Shown piece by piece: positions 51,892 to 59,988 of a stretch of 64,000 nucleotides of DNA; position 1 is the first letter of the stretch, and every line of letters begins with the position of its first letter. The notes below the pieces were generated by a model that saw only the letters and a list, made by a program, of their open reading frames with translations, did no database searches and was not told where the DNA came from. Source of the DNA: Leifsonia sp. PS1209 (GTDB lineage: Bacteria > Actinomycetota > Actinomycetes > Actinomycetales > Microbacteriaceae); the NCBI RefSeq assembly GCF_012317045.1, contig NZ_CP051154.1, positions 3,968,001-4,032,000 of the forward strand, in the 5' to 3' direction. The translations under genes and the position numbers were made by a program.

Positions 51892-52230
51892 ATGATCGTC
51901 GTCACCCGACTGAACGACAGCCAGTTCGCGGTCAACCCCGACCTCATCGAGCGCATCCACGCGAGCCCGGACACCACGCTCGTGATGGTCGACGGCGCGA
52001 AGTTCATCGTGACGGAGAGCATGTCCGAGGTCATCGAGAAGATCGCCGCATACCGGGCACGGGTCATCGCGCTCGCCCACGATCTGCCCACCGCGAACAC
52101 GCGCCCCTCCGGCGCCCCGCAGCTCGGCCTGGTTCCCCCCGCGGACACCGGCCGTGACGACGAGGCCCCGGATGCGCACCGCGAGCATCCCGAAGCTCGG
52201 ACCGTTCCCCTCCGCGCAAGGAAGAAGTAA
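51892..52230 (+). CDS. FlbD-family flagellar protein
   Basis: A 112-residue protein. The first 65 residues (MIVVTRLNDSQFAVNPDLIE, PDTTLVMVDGAKFIVTES, MSEVIEKIAAYRARVIAL) match the small FlbD family found in front of motAB in Firmicutes and Actinobacteria. The remaining 45 residues are a polar, low-complexity extension. Function of the family is not well known. The stop TAA shares its last A with the motA ATG (TAATG). A sigma-28-like promoter precedes it. Confidence 0.87.
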   Translation: MIVVTRLNDSQFAVNPDLIERIHASPDTTLVMVDGAKFIVTESMSEVIEKIAAYRARVIALAHDLPTANTRPSGAPQLGLVPPADTGRDDEAPDAHREHPEARTVPLRARKK

Positions 52231-53033
52231 TGGATCCCGCAACCATAATCGGCATCGTCCTGGCGTTCGGCGCCGTCGTCGCCATGGTGACGATGGAGGG
52301 CGCGCACCTCAGCGCCCTCGTGCTTCCCGCTCCGATGGTGCTCGTCTTCGGCGCCACGTTCGCCGTCGGCATCGCCAGTGGGACGCTCAAAGACTTCATG
52401 GTGGCCATGAAGTCCATCCCGCGTGCGCTGCGGGGCAAGATCGAGCCGCCGCAGCAGGTCATCGACCAGGTGGTCGACCTCGCGGAGAAGGCCCGCGCCA
52501 ACGGACTGCTCGCAATGGAGCAGGAGGCGGACACCATCGACGACCCGTTCCTCAAGCGCGCCCTGCAGAACATCGCGGACGGCACGGACGGCGACGAGCT
52601 TCGCGTGCTGCTGGAGGACGAGATCGCCACCAAGTCGAAGAAGGACAGGGTCGCGGCCAAGTTCTTCAGCGGCATGGGCGGCTACGCGCCGACGATCGGC
52701 ATCATCGGAACGGTCGTCTCGCTCACCCACGTGCTCGAGAACCTGGCGGAGCCCGGCGAACTCGGGCCGATGATCGCGAGCGCGTTCGTGGCGACCCTGT
52801 GGGGTCTGCTGTCCGCCAACTTCCTCTGGCTGCCGCTCGGCGCCCGCCTCCGCAGGCTGTCCGAACTGGATGTGGAGCGCATGACCCTGCTGATGGAGGG
52901 CGTGCTCGCCGTGCAGTCCGGCAGCCAGCCGCGCCTCCTCGGTGAGCGCCTGCGCGCGATGGTCCCGGATGCCGGCAGCAGCAAGAAGGACGCCAAAGAG
53001 CCCAAGGCCGAGAAGCTCAAGGAAGCTGCGTAG
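52230..53033 (+). CDS. motA: Flagellar stator protein MotA
   Basis: A 267-residue protein with four helices: two near the N-terminus (IIGIVLAFGAVVAMVTMEGA, LVLPAPMVLVFGATFAVGIA) and two after a cytoplasmic domain (GGYAPTIGIIGTVVSLTHVL, FVATLWGLLSANFLWLPLGA). The cytoplasmic loop contains the charged segment DEIATKSKKDRVAAKFF that interacts with FliG. Five MotA subunits and two MotB form the ion-driven stator. It starts at the shared A of TAATG. The C-terminus ends in a lysine-rich tail. Confidence 0.95.
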   Translation: MDPATIIGIVLAFGAVVAMVTMEGAHLSALVLPAPMVLVFGATFAVGIASGTLKDFMVAMKSIPRALRGKIEPPQQVIDQVVDLAEKARANGLLAMEQEADTIDDPFLKRALQNIADGTDGDELRVLLEDEIATKSKKDRVAAKFFSGMGGYAPTIGIIGTVVSLTHVLENLAEPGELGPMIASAFVATLWGLLSANFLWLPLGARLRRLSELDVERMTLLMEGVLAVQSGSQPRLLGERLRAMVPDAGSSKKDAKEPKAEKLKEAA

Positions 53034-53035
53034 CG

Positions 53036-53848
53036 ATGTCCGCACGCCGCCGTCGCAAGCACGAGCCAGAGGAGGAGCACGAGAACGAGGAGCGCTGGAT
53101 GGCCTCCTACATGGACATGGTCACCGTGCTCATGTGCATGTTCATCGTGCTGTTCGCGATGTCGACGGTGGACCAGAAGAAGTTCGCCGAGCTGAAAGAC
53201 TCGCTGGCGACCGGGTTCGGGCAGGTGAAGTCGCAGAAGATCGACACGGCCACCGGCGTGATCGTGCCGCCGTCCCAGGTGGACGACAAGGGCAAGAACA
53301 CCGACCTGGCCCTCGCCCAGCAGGAGGCGCAGAACCTCAAAGACCTGAAGGACCGCATCCTGGCCGCGCTGACCAAGGACGGGCTGCAGGATGCCGTCCA
53401 GCTGCGCATCGACGCACGCGGGCTCACGATCGGGCTGGTGGGGAACGAGACGTTCTTCGCCTCCAACCGCGCGGAGCTGAGCGTGCAGGCGACGCAGGTG
53501 CTCAACGACATCGGCCCCGTGCTCGCGCCGACGCCGTACCAGGTGTCCGTGGAGGGCCACGCCGACCTGCGGCAGCCTGGCGCCCCGTACCCGACCAACT
53601 GGGAGCTCTCCGCCGGGCGCGCGACGAGCGTGCTGCGTCACCTGGTGGAGACGGACGGCTTCCCCCAGGAACGCATCGTCGCCCTCAGCTACGGCTCGGC
53701 CCGGCCGTTGGCCAGCGCCACCGGAACGACCGACGCCGATCTCGCCCTCAACCGCCGAGTGGATGTGGTGGTCCTGTCGAACCAAGAGGACGCCATCCGG
53801 AAACTCATCCCGCAGGTGCTCGGTTCGACGACCACGGCGTCCGGGTAG
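53036..53848 (+). CDS. motB: Flagellar stator protein MotB
   Basis: A 270-residue protein. An Arg/Lys/Glu-rich N-terminus leads to the single helix with the ion-binding aspartate D27 (MASYMDMVTVLMCMFIVLFA). The C-terminal OmpA-like peptidoglycan-binding domain has VEGHADLRQPG, LSAGRATSVLRHLVE and NRRVDVVVL. It anchors the stator to the cell wall. The gene is two bases after motA. In related clusters fliL follows motB; here the next gene is a convergent transporter and no fliL is present. Confidence 0.95.
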   Translation: MSARRRRKHEPEEEHENEERWMASYMDMVTVLMCMFIVLFAMSTVDQKKFAELKDSLATGFGQVKSQKIDTATGVIVPPSQVDDKGKNTDLALAQQEAQNLKDLKDRILAALTKDGLQDAVQLRIDARGLTIGLVGNETFFASNRAELSVQATQVLNDIGPVLAPTPYQVSVEGHADLRQPGAPYPTNWELSAGRATSVLRHLVETDGFPQERIVALSYGSARPLASATGTTDADLALNRRVDVVVLSNQEDAIRKLIPQVLGSTTTASG

Positions 53849-53857
53849 CTTCCGCGC

Positions 53858-54607
53858 TCAGTCCAGCACGACGGGCCGCGTCCGCACCGGCGCCAGCCAC
53901 GCGGAGACGATGACCGCCGTGATCGACCCCGCCGCCATGATCGCCGCGAGGACCACCACCTGGAACCGTCCGGCTTCGAGCGGTGACACCCCGCCGAAGA
54001 TCGCGCCGACGAACGCGCCGGGCAACGTGACGAGGCCCGTCGTCTTGGTCTGGTCGACCGACGGGATGAGCGCGGAGTAGACGGCGCCGCGCGCCAGGTC
54101 GAGGGTGGACCGTCTGGGGGTGGCGCCGAGCGCGAGCCAGCCTTCGACCTCATCCCAGTGGTCGATGGTCGCCTCGGTGAAGCGGCGTCCGGTGAGTGTC
54201 GCGATGCTCATGGCGTTCCCGATCACGATGCCGCCGATCGCGAGCGCGTACCGGGCGGAGAACTCGATGGCCCCGGTGAGGAACACGACGGCGAGCGTCA
54301 CGACGATGCCGGTCGCCATCGCGACGCCCATCATGGTCGCGTGGTCGACCGACCAGCCGACCCGTCTCGTCGCGGTCGCGGCGGCCACGGAGAACATGAC
54401 GAGCAGGGCGAGCGCCACCCACACCGGACTGGTGATGACTCCCGCCAGGATCAGGCTGATGACCGCCAGCTGCAGCGCACCGCGGAGGATCGCCAGCAGC
54501 GGAGCCCACCGGCGGGGCACCCGGTACACCGTGAGCACGGCGGTGGCCAGCGCGGCGAGCAGCAGCACGCCCAGGATGGTCGGGCCGAGCTCGCGGATGA
54601 TGGGCAC
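53858..54607 (-). CDS. FetB-like (UPF0014) membrane permease
   Basis: A 249-residue polytopic protein with about seven helices. ILRGALQLAVISLILAGVIT, GGIVIGNAMSIATLTGRRF and LVTLPGAFVGAIFGGVSPLE are typical of the UPF0014/FetB family, the membrane part of a putative iron exporter with the ATPase FetA. No fetA is adjacent, so a distant ATPase or a stand-alone role must be assumed. GTG start at 54607. It is convergent with motB, nine bases apart. Confidence 0.85.
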   Translation of the reverse strand: MPIIRELGPTILGVLLLAALATAVLTVYRVPRRWAPLLAILRGALQLAVISLILAGVITSPVWVALALLVMFSVAAATATRRVGWSVDHATMMGVAMATGIVVTLAVVFLTGAIEFSARYALAIGGIVIGNAMSIATLTGRRFTEATIDHWDEVEGWLALGATPRRSTLDLARGAVYSALIPSVDQTKTTGLVTLPGAFVGAIFGGVSPLEAGRFQVVVLAAIMAAGSITAVIVSAWLAPVRTRPVVLD

Positions 54608-54688
54608 GGGACGAGCATACGGTCGGCGGTCGGCCGTCGACGCCTTCGACGCCTTCTCGCCGGGCTGCGGAGGCCATACCCTCTACTC

Positions 54689-55120
54689 ATGACCGCGCGC
54701 ATCGCCAACGTCACCATCCACGCGGAGGACCCTGCGGCCCTCGCCCGCTTCTGGAGCGCGGCGATGGGCTATCCGGAGCCGACAGGATGGTCGGACGACG
54801 AGCTCGCCACGCTGAAGGCCAACGGGCTGGACGACGACGCGATCGCCTCCCGCGCCGTCGCCTGGGACGGGGACCGCAGCCACCAGCGCTTCTACTTCAC
54901 CCGCTACCGCCACGAGCGCAGGCAACGCAACCGGATGCACATCGACATCACGCCGTTCGACGACCGTCGGGCATCCCGCGACGAGCTGGAAGCCGAACGC
55001 GACCGCCTCGTCTCCCTCGGGGCAACGGTCGAGAAGCCGCTCATCGGTTCGTGGGGGCCATTCGAGGAGTTCGCGATCATGATGCGCGACCCCGAGGGCA
55101 ACGAGTTCTGCCTGCAGTGA
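54689..55120 (+). CDS. VOC-family (glyoxalase/bleomycin resistance-like) protein
   Basis: A 143-residue vicinal-oxygen-chelate protein: ARIANVTIHAEDPAALARFW, the strand RNRMHIDITPFDDRR, the ERDRLVSLGATV segment and the closing MMRDPEGNEFCLQ are characteristic. The family comprises metal-dependent enzymes and resistance proteins; substrate unknown. No Shine-Dalgarno sequence is evident before the ATG, so it may be translated from a leaderless mRNA. It is followed after 9 bases by an unknown gene. Confidence 0.88.
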   Translation: MTARIANVTIHAEDPAALARFWSAAMGYPEPTGWSDDELATLKANGLDDDAIASRAVAWDGDRSHQRFYFTRYRHERRQRNRMHIDITPFDDRRASRDELEAERDRLVSLGATVEKPLIGSWGPFEEFAIMMRDPEGNEFCLQ

Positions 55121-55129
55121 GGAGAGACG

Positions 55130-55558
55130 ATGTTCGGTTCCCGCAAGTTCAATGATGTGATGTCGCAGCTCAGGCCCGACCTCAGCACAGAATCCCTCGG
55201 CGTCGGCCCCGATTTCCCCGGCATCGCCCCGAACCCGTCGCTCAGCAGCGAAGCACGGAAGCGCAATGCGGACCTGCGCGCCGGAGCTCTCGCGCTCGGC
55301 GTGCTCGTCGACTGGCGGGAGATCAATAACAACCCCCGCGTCGTCCTGATCTTCGACGTGGACACGCCCGGCGGCGTCTCGTTCCGCGGCATCGCGGACG
55401 AAACCCTCACGATCACGGAACTGACCAGGCTCGCCCCCGGACAGACCTGGCCCGTGCGCTACCGCCCCGCCGTGATGGACCATTACGTCGCCCTCGCCCG
55501 GGATGCCGATCCCATCGAGGTGCAGCGGGTCACTGAGGAGATCGCGCGGCGGAAGTAG
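55130..55558 (+). CDS. Hypothetical protein
   Basis: A 142-residue soluble protein behind a clear GAGGAG ribosome-binding site, nine bases after the VOC gene. The first 50 residues are polar and proline-rich; a central beta-type segment (LGVLVDWREINNNPRVVLIF, TLTITELTRLAPGQTWPVRY) suggests a compact domain. No catalytic motif or family is recognised. The DNA is transcribed with the VOC and winged-helix genes, within the block that interrupts the flagellar cluster. Confidence 0.75.
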   Translation: MFGSRKFNDVMSQLRPDLSTESLGVGPDFPGIAPNPSLSSEARKRNADLRAGALALGVLVDWREINNNPRVVLIFDVDTPGGVSFRGIADETLTITELTRLAPGQTWPVRYRPAVMDHYVALARDADPIEVQRVTEEIARRK

Positions 55559-55571
55559 ACGAGGCTCCGTG

Positions 55572-56645
55572 ATGCACCGGCTCACTCGAGACCAGGTCCG
55601 CCGCATCGCCGTTCGGGCGCAGCTGCTCGACGCAGACCGGCCCGACGATGTCGTCGGGATCGCCGAGCAGCTCGGTGCCATCAAGATCGACCCGACGGCC
55701 ACCATCGCGCCGGCGGAGCACACCATCCTCTGGTCGCGGATCGGCTCCGCGTACGACGGAGGCCAGCTCGCGAAGGCCGTCGAATCGGATCGGCTGCTGT
55801 TCGAGTTCGACGGAGCCTTCCGTCCGGTGAGTCTGCTTCCGCTGATGCTGCCGGCCATGCGGCGCTGGCCGCGCAGGGAGAGCAGCCGCCAGTGGCTGGA
55901 GGCCAACGACCGTTTCCGGACCGACGTGCTCGCGCGACTGCGGGCCGAAGGTCCGCTGCTGGCCAGCGAGATCCCGGACACCGCCGACGTCGCCCGCCCG
56001 CCCGACGGCTGGTCGGGATCGAACCAGGTCGTGCACATGCTCGACTTCCTTCAGCGGCAGGGCGAGGTCGCCGTCGCGGGACGGAACGGACGCCATCGAC
56101 GCTGGGATCTGGCCGAACGCGTCTACCCGTCCGATCTGCCGGAGTTCGACGACGACGAGGCCGAACGGCTACTGAACGAGCGCAGGCTCCAGGCGGCCGG
56201 CATCGCCAAGCAGCGATCGCCCTGGACCCCGGTGGGGGAAGCAGGCGAGCCCGCCACGATCGACGGGATGCGGCAGAAATGGCGCGTCGACCCCGAGGCA
56301 CTCGCAGCGCTCGAGAAGGACGAAGGCGGCCGCGCCGCGTTCCTCAGCCCGTACGACGGCATGCTCTTCGATCGCCCCCGGCTGCGCGAGATTTTCGAGT
56401 TCGACTACGTCCTCGAACAGTTCAAGCCGAAGCCGCAGCGAAAGTACGGGTACTTCGCCCATCCGATCCTGTTGGGCGACCGGTTCGTGGGAATGCTCGA
56501 CGCCGAAATCGACCCCGAGCACGACGAACTGAGGGTCACCGCCGTTCACGAGTTCGAGCCATTCGACGAAGACGAACACGAGGCGGTCCACGCGGAGATC
56601 GCCGACCTGGGGAGGTGGCTGGGCGTCGACGTGCCGGAATGGTGA
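55572..56645 (+). CDS. Winged-helix protein of the YcaQ/AlkZ DNA glycosylase family
   Basis: A 357-residue HTH_42-type protein. LGAIKIDPTATIAPAEHTIL and FLSPYDGMLFDRPRLREIFE, EQFKPKPQRKYGYFAHPILL and DRFVGMLDAEIDPE follow the layout of YcaQ-like glycosylases, which remove interstrand crosslinks and alkylated bases. The active-site QxD/QxQ position reads K38-I39-D40, so glutamine is replaced by lysine here. This may be a non-glycosylase or altered-specificity member. The ATG at 55572 is chosen over a longer frame. A bidirectional terminator follows. Confidence 0.85.
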   Translation: MHRLTRDQVRRIAVRAQLLDADRPDDVVGIAEQLGAIKIDPTATIAPAEHTILWSRIGSAYDGGQLAKAVESDRLLFEFDGAFRPVSLLPLMLPAMRRWPRRESSRQWLEANDRFRTDVLARLRAEGPLLASEIPDTADVARPPDGWSGSNQVVHMLDFLQRQGEVAVAGRNGRHRRWDLAERVYPSDLPEFDDDEAERLLNERRLQAAGIAKQRSPWTPVGEAGEPATIDGMRQKWRVDPEALAALEKDEGGRAAFLSPYDGMLFDRPRLREIFEFDYVLEQFKPKPQRKYGYFAHPILLGDRFVGMLDAEIDPEHDELRVTAVHEFEPFDEDEHEAVHAEIADLGRWLGVDVPEW

Positions 56646-56666
56646 CGCCGACTGCCCGGACAAGCC

Positions 56667-56700
56667 AGAGGGGCCCCCGGCGTGCGCCGGAGGCCCCTCT
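56667..56700. terminator. Strong bidirectional hairpin between the YcaQ-like gene and flgE
   Basis: A perfect nine-pair stem AGAGGGGCC (56667-56675) with GGCCCCTCT (56692-56700) encloses a second stem CCGGC/GCCGG with loop GTGC. It lies 22 bases after one stop and 32 bases from the convergent flgE stop. Confidence 0.82.
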
Positions 56701-56731
56701 GCCGTGAGACGCCGCGCGTCCCGACGCGCTG

Positions 56732-57901
56732 CTACCGCTTCAGGTTGGTCAGCTCCTGGAGCACCTCGTCCGAGGTGGTGATGATGCGGGCGTTCGCCTG
56801 GAAGCCGCGCTGGGCGACGATCAGGTTGGTGAACTCCTGGGAGAGGTCGACGTTGGACATTTCGAGGGAGCCGCCCTGGATGGAGCCGAGGCCGGCGTCG
56901 CCGGGGCCGCCGAGCTGCGGGTTGCCGGAGTTGACGGAGGCGCGGTAGCCGGAGCCGCCCGCCTTCTCGAGGCCGCCCGGGTTGACGAAGGTGGCGAGGG
57001 CGATGCGGCCGACCGCCTGCTTGTCGCCGTTGGAGAACAGGCCGATGAGGGTGCCGTCCTGGGAGAGGCTGAACGATTCGAGCGTTCCGGCCTGGCGGCC
57101 GTTCTGCTCCTTGAACGCCACCGTGGTGAGGTCGGCGTATCCGGTGACAGCACTGAGGTCGACCGCGACGCCGCCGACCGTGATGCTGCCCGGGCCGGTG
57201 AGCACGCCGTTGTTGAAGGCGAGCGTGCTGGTGCCGGTGGCCGTGCCGTCGGTGCCCGCCACGTTCCAGCCCGCGCCGGTCTTGGTGAAGGTGAGCGACA
57301 GGGTGCGGGCGACGCCGGTGGAGTCGTAGACCTTCACGTCGCGCACGAGCTGGTCGCCGAGCGCTGCGCCGGACGGCAGGTTGCCGGTGACGGTGCCCGT
57401 CGTGGTGGCGGAAGCGGGGGCGACGGCCTTCAGGGGGATGGTCACGTCGCCGAGCGCCCCGCCCTGCTGGATGACGCCGTTGACCGCGTTCCAGCCCTGC
57501 AGGATCGCGCCGCCCGGGCCGACCAGGCGACCCTGCGCATCCGGGTCGAACGAGCCGGCGCGGGTGTAGAGGGTCTCGCCGCCGACCTTGGTGACGAAGA
57601 AGCCGTCGCCGTTGATCATCATGTCGGTGGCGCGGCCGGTCGCCTGCGCTGCGCCCTGGGTGAAGTTGGTGGAGATTCCCGCGACCAGCACACCGAGGCC
57701 GATCTGGGCCGGGTTGGTGCCGCCGGCCGCGCCCTGGCCGCCGCCGGCGCCGCGCACCAGCTGCGAGAGGGTGTCCTCGAACTGCACGGCGGACGCCTTG
57801 AAGCCCGTGGTGTTGACGTTTGCGATGTTGTTGCCGGTCACATCCAGCATGGTCTGGTGCGAACGGAGGCCGGAGATTCCGGAGTAGAGGGAACGGAGCA
57901 C
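56732..57901 (-). CDS. flgE: Flagellar hook protein FlgE
   Basis: A 389-residue hook protein. The N-terminal MLRSLYSGISGLRSHQTMLD, VTGNNIANVNTTGFKAS and the C-terminal QGGSLEMSNVDLSQEFTNLI, VAQRGFQANARIITTSDEVL form the conserved coiled-coil ends of axial proteins. The variable middle includes the D1/D2-type domains (TTTGTVTGNLPSGAALGDQ). It starts at GTG 57901 and is exported unsigned through the flagellar gate. It lies 30 bases after flgD. Ancestral order elsewhere continues flbD-motAB-fliM; here flgE is followed by a terminator and foreign genes. Confidence 0.94.
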   Translation of the reverse strand: MLRSLYSGISGLRSHQTMLDVTGNNIANVNTTGFKASAVQFEDTLSQLVRGAGGGQGAAGGTNPAQIGLGVLVAGISTNFTQGAAQATGRATDMMINGDGFFVTKVGGETLYTRAGSFDPDAQGRLVGPGGAILQGWNAVNGVIQQGGALGDVTIPLKAVAPASATTTGTVTGNLPSGAALGDQLVRDVKVYDSTGVARTLSLTFTKTGAGWNVAGTDGTATGTSTLAFNNGVLTGPGSITVGGVAVDLSAVTGYADLTTVAFKEQNGRQAGTLESFSLSQDGTLIGLFSNGDKQAVGRIALATFVNPGGLEKAGGSGYRASVNSGNPQLGGPGDAGLGSIQGGSLEMSNVDLSQEFTNLIVAQRGFQANARIITTSDEVLQELTNLKR

Positions 57902-57931
57902 GATGCTGCCTTTCTGTGAGGTTCGGTGATG

Positions 57932-58384
57932 TCAGGCGGTCGGCGCGGGGTCAGGGGTGGGGGTGACCACACCGGAGATCGCGTCGAGGTTGATCTTCTG
58001 GTCGCCGACCGTGACGACGGGGACGGACCCCGCGTACGAGACGGACGAGGCGACGCCGGTCTTGGTGGCGCCGTCCTTGTCGAGGTAGCTGACGGTGTGC
58101 CCGACGAGGGCGGCCGCCGCTGTGCGCATCTGCAGGGCGAAGCCCTCCTGGCTGGTGGTGTCCAGGTTGGTGAGCTTCTCCATCGTCGCGAGCTGCGTGG
58201 TCTGGGAGATCATCTGGTTGGTGTCCATCGGCGAGCTCGGGTCCTGGTTGCGCAACTGGGTGACCAGCAGCTGCATGAACGCCTCACTGTCGAGAGACTG
58301 CTTGGGCTGCCTGGTGGGCAGCGTGGAGTAGATGCCGCCTGTGGCGGCGGTGTCGTTCGCTCCGGTGACGGGGTCGACGGCCAC
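57932..58384 (-). CDS. flgD: Flagellar hook-capping protein FlgD
   Basis: A 150-residue cap that allows hook subunits to polymerise. The conserved N-terminal LDSEAFMQLLVTQLRNQDPS, PMDTNQMISQTTQLATMEKL is diagnostic. The remainder forms a short Ig-like section (GHTVSYLDKDGATKTGVASS) ending early, so this is a small FlgD without the full C-terminal domain. GTG start at 58384. It lies between fliK and flgE, as in other clusters. Confidence 0.93.
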   Translation of the reverse strand: MAVDPVTGANDTAATGGIYSTLPTRQPKQSLDSEAFMQLLVTQLRNQDPSSPMDTNQMISQTTQLATMEKLTNLDTTSQEGFALQMRTAAAALVGHTVSYLDKDGATKTGVASSVSYAGSVPVVTVGDQKINLDAISGVVTPTPDPAPTA

Positions 58385-58434
58385 GGTGGCTCCCTTCTGT
58401 TGTGAGGCTGGTTGGGTCGGTCGGTCGGTGGGTG

Positions 58435-59988
58435 TCAGACGACGAGGTCGATGGTGTGACCTGCGCCGCCGTAGCGTGCAGTCCGCTGCTGTTCGGGGGT
58501 CCTGTCTGCGGCGGTGCCGGCTTGCTCCGCCCGGGATGCGGTGGGGGCGTTCCCCTGCCGGTCCGCCGTTCCGCCGCGCTGGTCGTCGGTCTGTGGCTGG
58601 TTCTGGCTGGACAGGTCGAGGCTGCCGGAGAGTCCCGCGCCGCTGAGGTCGCGCCGCAGGTCGGGCAGGATGGCGCGCAGTGCGTCACGGCCGCCGTCGG
58701 TCGGGGCGAACAACTCGACGCGCACACCCTCCGCACCGACGTGGGCGCGGACCGTGACCGGCCCGAGCGTGTCCGGCGTGACGTGCACGGTCATCACGTG
58801 GTCACCCCTGCCCGCCGACGCGAGGGTGAAGATCGGACGCGCGAGCTGCTGCGGGAGCGCAGGGGGTGCTGCGGGTGCCGGGGTGGGGCTGGAGGTGGGT
58901 GCTGGGGCGGAGGTCGCGGTGGTGGGGGTGGTGGGGGTGGTGGCGGCGGGCGCTGCCAGTGCTGCGGGGGCGGCGGTGGATGCGGTCGGTGCGGCGGGCG
59001 CGGATGGTGCGTCGTCGGCGGTGCGGGGTGAGGGGGTCGCGGTGGCCGCGGTGAGGGTAGCGGCCGTTGCGGTGACCGCTGTGGTTGCGGAGGCCGTGGT
59101 TGCGGCCGCCGTGGAGGCCGCGGAGGTGGCCGTCGCGGCGGAGGCGGCGGTCGCGGTCGCGGCCACAGGGGTGGCGGGGACGGCTGGCGCGGGCGACGTC
59201 GCGGCAGTGCCCGCGGCATCGGCGGAAGCAGCGGACGCTGCCGAAGCAGTGCCGGAGGCTGCTGTGCCCGAACCTGCGTCAGCGGAAGCCGCACCGAGAG
59301 CTGCAACGGCCGCTGTCGACGCCGAGCTCGTGGCGGTGGCAGCGCCAGCCGCCGGAGCAGCCGGGGCGGAAACCGTGCCCGCCGCGACTCCTGTTGCCGA
59401 CGAAGGCACGCCAGCAGCGGCGCCGGTGACATTCGGCGTTGTCGGAATGCGGGAGTCGGTGGTGTTCTTGCCCTTCCCGCCAGCGTTCCCCGACGCCGCG
59501 GCGGAGGCAAGCGCCTCCGGTGTCCCGGCTGTCGCCGTCGCAGCAGTAGCGTCGGCTGCGGCGACGAGCGCATCGGCGACGGCATCGCCTGCAACGCTCG
59601 CTCCGGCGGTTGCAGCAGACTCCTGAGAACCGGCACCGCCAGCGGCAGCGGTGGCTCCGGCAGCACCGGCCGCGGAACCGGCGGCACTGGAAACGCCCAC
59701 ATCCCCACGCGTCACGGGAGCTGCCGCGTCCACCGGCTTCGCAGAAGCACCCGCATCCGCACCCGCGGCCTTCTCTGCGCCGCTCTTGACCGCCTTGCGG
59801 GGCCGCGCGTCGGACGACGACGGCTCGTCGCGCGATGCCGGGCGTGCATCCCGTGCATCCCGTGGGTTGGTGTTCGTGGGAGCAGCACCGGCGAGGAACT
59901 GCTGGAACGCGTCTCCACCCGTGCCGGGCTTGCGCGCGGCGGCCGGGGCGGACGGCGCCGCGGTCACCGGAGCGATGGTCGGGCTCAT
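58435..59988 (-). CDS. fliK: Flagellar hook-length control protein FliK
   Basis: A 517-residue protein. The middle 350 residues are almost entirely Ala, Thr, Ser, Gly and Pro, consistent with a disordered ruler. The C-terminal domain FTLASAGRGDHVMTVHVTPD, TLGPVTVRAHVGAEGVRVEL, GRDALRAILPDLRRDL is the conserved hook-length/substrate-switching domain. The ATG at 59988 overlaps the NlpC/P60 stop by ATGA. FliK measures hook length and signals FlhB to switch substrates. Confidence 0.9.
   Translation of the reverse strand: MSPTIAPVTAAPSAPAAARKPGTGGDAFQQFLAGAAPTNTNPRDARDARPASRDEPSSSDARPRKAVKSGAEKAAGADAGASAKPVDAAAPVTRGDVGVSSAAGSAAGAAGATAAAGGAGSQESAATAGASVAGDAVADALVAAADATAATATAGTPEALASAAASGNAGGKGKNTTDSRIPTTPNVTGAAAGVPSSATGVAAGTVSAPAAPAAGAATATSSASTAAVAALGAASADAGSGTAASGTASAASAASADAAGTAATSPAPAVPATPVAATATAASAATATSAASTAAATTASATTAVTATAATLTAATATPSPRTADDAPSAPAAPTASTAAPAALAAPAATTPTTPTTATSAPAPTSSPTPAPAAPPALPQQLARPIFTLASAGRGDHVMTVHVTPDTLGPVTVRAHVGAEGVRVELFAPTDGGRDALRAILPDLRRDLSGAGLSGSLDLSSQNQPQTDDQRGGTADRQGNAPTASRAEQAGTAADRTPEQQRTARYGGAGHTIDLVV

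Noticed and set aside
53858..54607. Flagellar protein fliL after motB
   Set aside because: The gene is on the opposite strand and its multi-helix UPF0014 sequence is unlike FliL.
58514..59626. A 370-codon Val/Ala-rich frame opposite fliK
   Set aside because: Arises from the Ala/Thr-rich code of FliK read backwards; no start signal or homology.
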